From NCBI GenBank assembly GCA_028023455.1, contig JAQFVV010000049.1:6540855-6604854 (forward strand): a stretch of DNA of 64,000 nucleotides, in the 5' to 3' direction. The notes below the pieces were generated by a model, which had not been told where the DNA came from, did not search any database, and worked only from the letters and a program-made list of their open reading frames with translations. The DNA comes from Epiperipatus broadwayi (lineage: Eukaryota > Onychophora > Udeonychophora > Euonychophora > Peripatidae). Positions 59,881 through 64,000 of the stretch are shown piece after piece. The translations under genes and the position numbers were made by a program. Each line of letters starts with the position of its first letter. Position 1 is the stretch's first letter.

Positions 59881-62458
59881 CAATCCCTGCACCTATTGAT
59901 GGACCTGGTAAAACCATGTGCATGATCACCTAATCAAATATGACCAAAGCGATAGTATCTGAGGCATACATCCTTTTCCAGAAAATAAACATCCTTTCCC
60001 TTCCTTCTGAGGAGGGCTGGTTTTCCTTCATCGGAATACTACAATCCATATTAAATCACCATGCCAGGAAAATCAAAGGACCTAATGGCCTTCTAAATGA
60101 TCTAACAGACATTAATATACAACTTCAAGCTTTACAGCAAAATTTCACAAATACAGAAAAAATCATCTTCCTTAAAAATCTCTACAAAATCAAGCAAAAG
60201 TCCCTTGCAGAATATATATCCATCAGAAGAGCCAAATGTTTCTTAGCACAACAACACTGCTGGACGAGAGACTACCTTAGATGGGCACTGGGGTACAATA
60301 GAAAACAAATCACTCCCTTATCCATTAATTCTAATGGAACCAATCTCGTTGGCTTTCCAATGATGCAGCACATCAGCAAACAATTCTGCCAATTAATGCA
60401 AAAAGATGGAGCTCCTCCTATAAACAGCTGGTTGGATGCTGGTGATCCCGGTGAACATGGCATCACAGAAATTCAAATCAAAAAGAAGATAACATCTCTC
60501 CCTGACGGCGTTCATCCTGGCCTTCATGGTATCCCAAATTTCCTTCTCAAACACCTCAGTCAATTCACTGTGCCAATTATTAAAAAAAATGATTGATCAC
60601 CTAGCCTCCAGCAACAGAAACATAACAGATCTTTACCCAGTGGCACTCATGCCTTTTATTAAAAAAGCAAAACCACTAAACAACATTAACAATATCTGGC
60701 CAATTTCCATGACCCCATTGCTTATCAAGATAATTGAGTCAGTCATTAAAGATCAAATCCAAACTCAAATCCTTAGCCATATCTCGTCAAACCAATACGG
60801 AAAAAAGGGATCATCAACCTCGCATGCTATGTCCAATGTAACTGCACTATTCAATTACATCAGAGGACATCGTAAATCAAAACCTATTGCTGTCCAGCTG
60901 GATGTTGAGGCAGCATTTGATTCAGTCCAGATAAATATCCTCCTGGATAGCCGGCATTGTTCAGATGATCAGCAATCTGCTCAACAACAGAGAGATTTTT
61001 CTCTCTCTTGATGGCAAGATCACACCAGGCTTCAAGCCATACAAGTCGATCCCTCAAGGATCTCCACCCAGTGCCCTTTTCTTCACAGCATACATCAACC
61101 CTCTTCTGATGGATATAGAAAAAAACCTCCCTGGAATTTTCCTTCCCTCTCTCAATAAAAACTTCAATGTATTTGCATATATAGATGACATCATGGTTGT
61201 TCTTCCCACCATTAAATACCTTCCCCATCTCATGAACATCTTAAGCAGAAATACAGTGAAACTTGGCCTACAAATAAACTTTAACAAATCTTCCATCTGG
61301 AAGATTATGTCTGGTAAACAAATTAACTCTCCCTTTTCTGCAAAACCCCAAAGATACCTAGGCTTCCCAATCTTCAAAACACCAATTGCAATGGCAAGAG
61401 ACATTCAAGATGCAATCCTCCATTCAACTGAAGCCATCACCACATCACTCTCTAGAGTATACCTTTCATTATATGGAAAGGTTGGCCTCCTCAACATGAT
61501 CATAATGCCAAAAATCTCATATTACCTTCCATTCGTAAATATGTCTAAACAGTTTCAAAATAAAATCAACCGATTATGTACCAAACTTCTTTGGAGAGGA
61601 AGGACAGTTGCTATTAGCTTGCGAGGCATCCAACGACCACGCAGGTTCAATGGACTGTCATTCCACTGAATACAAGCAATAATTTTACAGAAAACCCACA
61701 ACACTCTACATAATCTGATCCTCTCCTGTGGATACTCCAACATTATTAAAAAAATTACACCGACAGATCATCCTCTGCCCTCTGCCAGTTCATGGATAGC
61801 CTCCCTAATAGACCACCTACAACTTTATAACCCATTAATGCCCTTTAACCTTAACAAAAAAATCACCTTATGGGAAGCATACAATATAATCAATTATAAT
61901 CAACAACCCATTAAAACCAGCCTAAAAGTAACCAACCAAAGACTCATTTCACACTTTAAAAGATGGAGTCTGGAACCCAAATTCCTTGACTTCATCATTA
62001 AAATAAATCTTAATGCGCTTCCCACGAATTGGTTTCTTTATCACCGAAGAGGTTTTACCAGCATTGACCCTATATGTGGTCTGTGTGCTCATGAAGATGA
62101 AACCATAGACCATATTATACACCAGTGCCCAAGACTTAAAACACTGAAAGATATAATTATAATCAATTCCAACATAAGACCTGATATGATTTTCTCACTT
62201 GAAAATGCCATTCATAATGGATTTTTTTCAATAATAAGGCTTTCTACCTTTGTCCTTTATTCCATATGGATAGTGAGATGCAAAACTCTCATGGAATTAC
62301 CCCCACCACAAATCATACCATTGTTTTATCAAACGCTCAAAAAAATCAAGAAATGTGATCAGCTCCTGGCCTCCAGTAAAGTCTTTGATGACACCTGGTC
62401 TTTAACTGCACTTTCCTTCCTGATTATCAACTCCCACCTACCCAGCATTATAGAATAG
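59219..62458 (+). pseudogene. LINE ORF2 (endonuclease, RT, C-terminal CCHC)
   Basis: About 1,080 codons. An AP-type endonuclease comes first: INIRGIN at residues 8-14, the catalytic-type glutamate in MGETK (about residue 38), GDFN at 141-144, then SLIDLVYY and FSDHMALIL after a frameshift. The RT has WPISMTPLL (the RPIS block, about 60700), VQLDVEAAFDSV (about 60893), SIPQGSPPSALFF (about 61049) and catalytic YIDD at 61178-61189. A thumb-type region has YLGFPIF and LYGKVGLLN. The C-terminal zinc motif CGLC-X8-H-X4-C lies at 62075-62128. Breaks: frameshift near 59720, TAA at 59931-59933, a frameshift at an A-run near 60585, a frameshift near 60945 and TGA at 61667-61669. No RNase H domain is visible. 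Confidence 0.82.
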
Positions 62459-62700
62459 GAAATTCTAAAAGAAAATATTCATGTTTATATAAAAAATGCT
62501 TATTCCATTAATCAAGTTATTAGAATCTCATCACTATACCTAACCACATAAGAGTATAACAATTGTACTCTCATAACAAAATCTAGCCAGATAACAAATA
62601 GAACATTATACAATCATATTATTGTACAATTTATTCATTTATCTATCCTTTATTAGTATGTAATCACTATTTATTGTTAATAAAAATTTTTGTTGAAATG
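62459..62700 (+). other. LINE 3' untranslated region
   Basis: AT-rich, about 240 bp, with TATTGTTAATAAAAATTTTT near the end. No clear long poly(A) or microsatellite tail, so the 3' end may be eroded or of a non-poly(A) type. Confidence 0.45.
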
Positions 62701-62799
62701 AACACTCATTTATAACAATAGTAAAGATTCACCAATAAAAAAAAAAGTATATAAAATTGAAAAATAAAAATAAAAGTTAGGAAATCATCAGAATCAAAA
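62701..62799. other. AT-rich spacer
   Basis: Short A-rich gap between the LINE and the PLE fossil. Confidence 0.4.
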
Positions 62800-63425
62800 G
62801 TTTTTTAAAAAATTCTTCCAAATAGGATGAAGTTTACATGTCATGTTTATTGATATAAAATGGTCTTTTTTAGTATCACAATGACTTCTCTGAACTTACA
62901 TTGGTAGAGAGTGTCACAACTTGATAGGATTTTGGTATTAGAGAAATCAATATTGTGACCTTAATTCATAATATGGAGTGACAGTGCTAATGATGATGAG
63001 TGTTGCTTAACTGCATTAGCATGTTCATCTCTTCTAGTATTGATGCAATGATTGTTCATATCTAAGTAAGAAGCTTTACAAATGCCAAATGAAATTTCAT
63101 AACTCCATGAGTCTCAAGAGGGATTGAAACTTTAGGCTTGATCTGATGTTAATATTTTTTTTGATAAGTAGTATATGTTGTTTTTATATAGTTACATTTT
63201 AATATATATCAAAATTGTCTGTAGTTTTTTTTATATAATTAGTTGTTTTTTTTCTTTTGTTTTTTATTTTTATTATTTTGGGTTTGAATTCAGCTCGATT
63301 AATAATTTTATTATTGTAACCATTAGCTAATAAAATATTATTTACATGATTTATTTCTTCTTTCAGGTATGGTTTATTTGAAAGGCTAATTGCTCTAGTG
63401 AAAAGAGTTTTGGCATTATTGATGA
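62800..63425 (-). pseudogene. Penelope-like fossil (RT end, linker, GIY-YIG endonuclease)
   Basis: On the minus strand it starts with TLFTRAISLSNKPYLKEE and then NNILLANGYNNKIINRA, the conserved C-terminal part of PLE RTs ('RA--ls---l--E---i--iL--NGYp'). After an AT-rich decayed linker, YEISFGICKASYLDMNN corresponds to the GIY and YIG motifs. RRDEHANAVKQHSSSLALSLH carries the arginine and histidines that follow in this endonuclease. Near 62880-62960 a shifted frame reads SNTKILSSCDTLYQCKFREVI, which matches the end of the domain including its glutamate. Stops and shifts make it inactive. Confidence 0.7.
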
Positions 63426-63495
63426 TGATGATGATAATAATAATAATAATAATAAGAGGATAATGATGATGATGATGATGATAATAATAATAATG
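63415..63495 (+). repeat. (GAT)n/(AAT)n microsatellite
   Basis: GAT and AAT trinucleotide runs, arranged as GAT-run, AAT-run, GAT-run, AAT-run. It separates two PLE fragments that face away from each other, both of which begin with the same NN(I/V)L(L/F)ANGYNNKI block. Confidence 0.85.
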
Positions 63496-63750
63496 TTTTA
63501 TTTGCTAATGGTTATAATAATAAAATTATTCACCAAGCTTTAATTCAAGACCAAATTATCCAAAATAAGAAACAAAAGGAAAAAGAAGCAACTATTATGG
63601 TTTTGTGATTCTTATATAAAAGGAACTATAGACAATATTGGACATATAATAAAATTCTACAATATAAAAACAGCATATAATAAATTTAATATATTTACAT
63701 TTGGTACTATCATTTCATTAGATTTTAAAATTGCTTCATAATAAATCAAG
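63465..63750 (+). pseudogene. Penelope-like fossil (RT end and linker)
   Basis: The plus-strand frame reads NNVLFANGYNNKIIHQA, then a Gln/Lys-rich stretch, then (shifted) SYIKGTIDNIGHIIKFYNIK. The last block matches the PLE linker of the type 'lPYi-G-s-kI--iLkkynI-t'. The endonuclease is not readable further on. Confidence 0.65.
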
Positions 63751-64000
63751 AGATTTCACATTATTTATATATGTTATTATTATCCCTTTTTCCTTTTTTT
63801 CTTTTACAGCTCTACTCCATGTAAATTAAACATCTATAGTATTATTTTTAAAATGCCTTAAATTTTGTTACATGATCATTTCATGTACATATTTTTTTTA
63901 TTCCTTTAGCCTAACTATATTACGATTTAATAACAGGTTATGTTGCAGCTAACATAAAAAAATATTTTTTCACAATATATTTGTTTCTATAATTAAACAT
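63751..64000. other. AT-rich non-coding DNA
   Basis: Nothing recognised. Confidence 0.4.

Larger units (their letters stand above)
56395..62700 (+). mobile_element. L1/Tx1-type LINE, nearly full length, inactive
   Basis: A two-ORF non-LTR retrotransposon. Base composition is clearly less AT-rich than the flanks from about 56400 to 62460. It has a short 5' leader, ORF1 (56537-59212) with a CCHC knuckle, and ORF2 starting six bases later (59219-62458) with endonuclease, RT and a C-terminal CCHC motif. A short AT-rich 3' region ends near AATAAAAATTTTTGTTG at about 62680. The ORF2 layout, with an AP-type endonuclease and the C-terminal zinc motif after 'LPTNWFLYHRRG', fits the L1/Tx1 group. Few disabling changes separate it from intact frames, so it died recently. 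Exact ends and target duplication were not determined. Confidence 0.85.

Noticed and set aside
60272-61743. Minus-strand frames of 62-116 codons inside LINE ORF2
   Set aside because: Antisense shadows; the plus strand carries the RT motifs.
1-64000. CRISPR arrays, bacterial operons, rRNA genes
   Set aside because: No spacer-repeat array, ribosome-binding pattern or rRNA core sequence was seen; the content is eukaryotic.

Overview
The window is a gene-poor, strongly A+T-rich stretch of animal-type nuclear DNA, well above 70% A+T by eye. The evidence for an animal is a dense mix of several retroelement classes (RTE-type and L1/Tx1-type LINEs, Penelope-like elements with GIY-YIG endonucleases, and one Ty3/gypsy integrase), a short tRNA-derived SINE with A-tails, many hairpin MITEs, and long microsatellites. 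The species cannot be fixed from this; an invertebrate with a repeat-rich genome is the best guess. No host gene was recognised with confidence. Three candidate spliced exons or promoters (about 13.3-13.7 kb, 34.8-35.3 kb and 45.0-45.2 kb) are offered with low confidence.

Layout. 1-9.3 kb: AT-rich DNA with two hairpin MITEs, two copies of a ~125-bp dispersed repeat and a CTAT microsatellite. 9.4-11.4 kb: a 5'-truncated, frame-broken RTE-type LINE. 11.4-19 kb: mostly featureless, with a slightly GC-richer island at 12.85-13.8 kb and a tRNA-like SINE at 15.7 kb. 19-28.5 kb: MITEs, a Penelope-like endonuclease fragment at 23.3-23.8 kb, a ~680-bp foldback element at 24.0-24.7 kb, a 150-bp tandem duplication and a LINE fragment. 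29.3-30.3 kb: a Penelope-like RT fossil. 30.8-31.3 kb: a 27-bp minisatellite. 34.7-35.3 kb: an LTR-like or promoter segment with a TATA box, five small tandem hairpins and a poly(A)-signal hairpin. 36.7-37.4 kb: a second Penelope-like RT fossil.

40.1-41.9 kb: an RTE copy split into two opposed segments. 43.6-44.3 kb: a 302-bp tandem repeat with an internal inversion. 44.5 kb: SINE. 45.0-45.2 kb: candidate first exon of a membrane protein. 46.6-53.1 kb: three copies of a foldback MITE family ('family A') and a Ty3/gypsy integrase fossil. 55.8 kb: SINE. 56.4-62.7 kb: a nearly full-length, recently inactivated L1/Tx1-type LINE with ORF1 (CCHC) and ORF2 (endonuclease, RT, C-terminal CCHC). 62.8-63.75 kb: two Penelope-like fragments head to head around a GAT/AAT microsatellite.

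The pieces do not form a pathway. They record successive waves of retrotransposition; the 56-62 kb LINE is the youngest-looking large element and the PLE, gypsy and RTE pieces are old. SINE copies end in A-runs and could have been mobilised by a LINE of the L1/Tx1 kind, which is inference.
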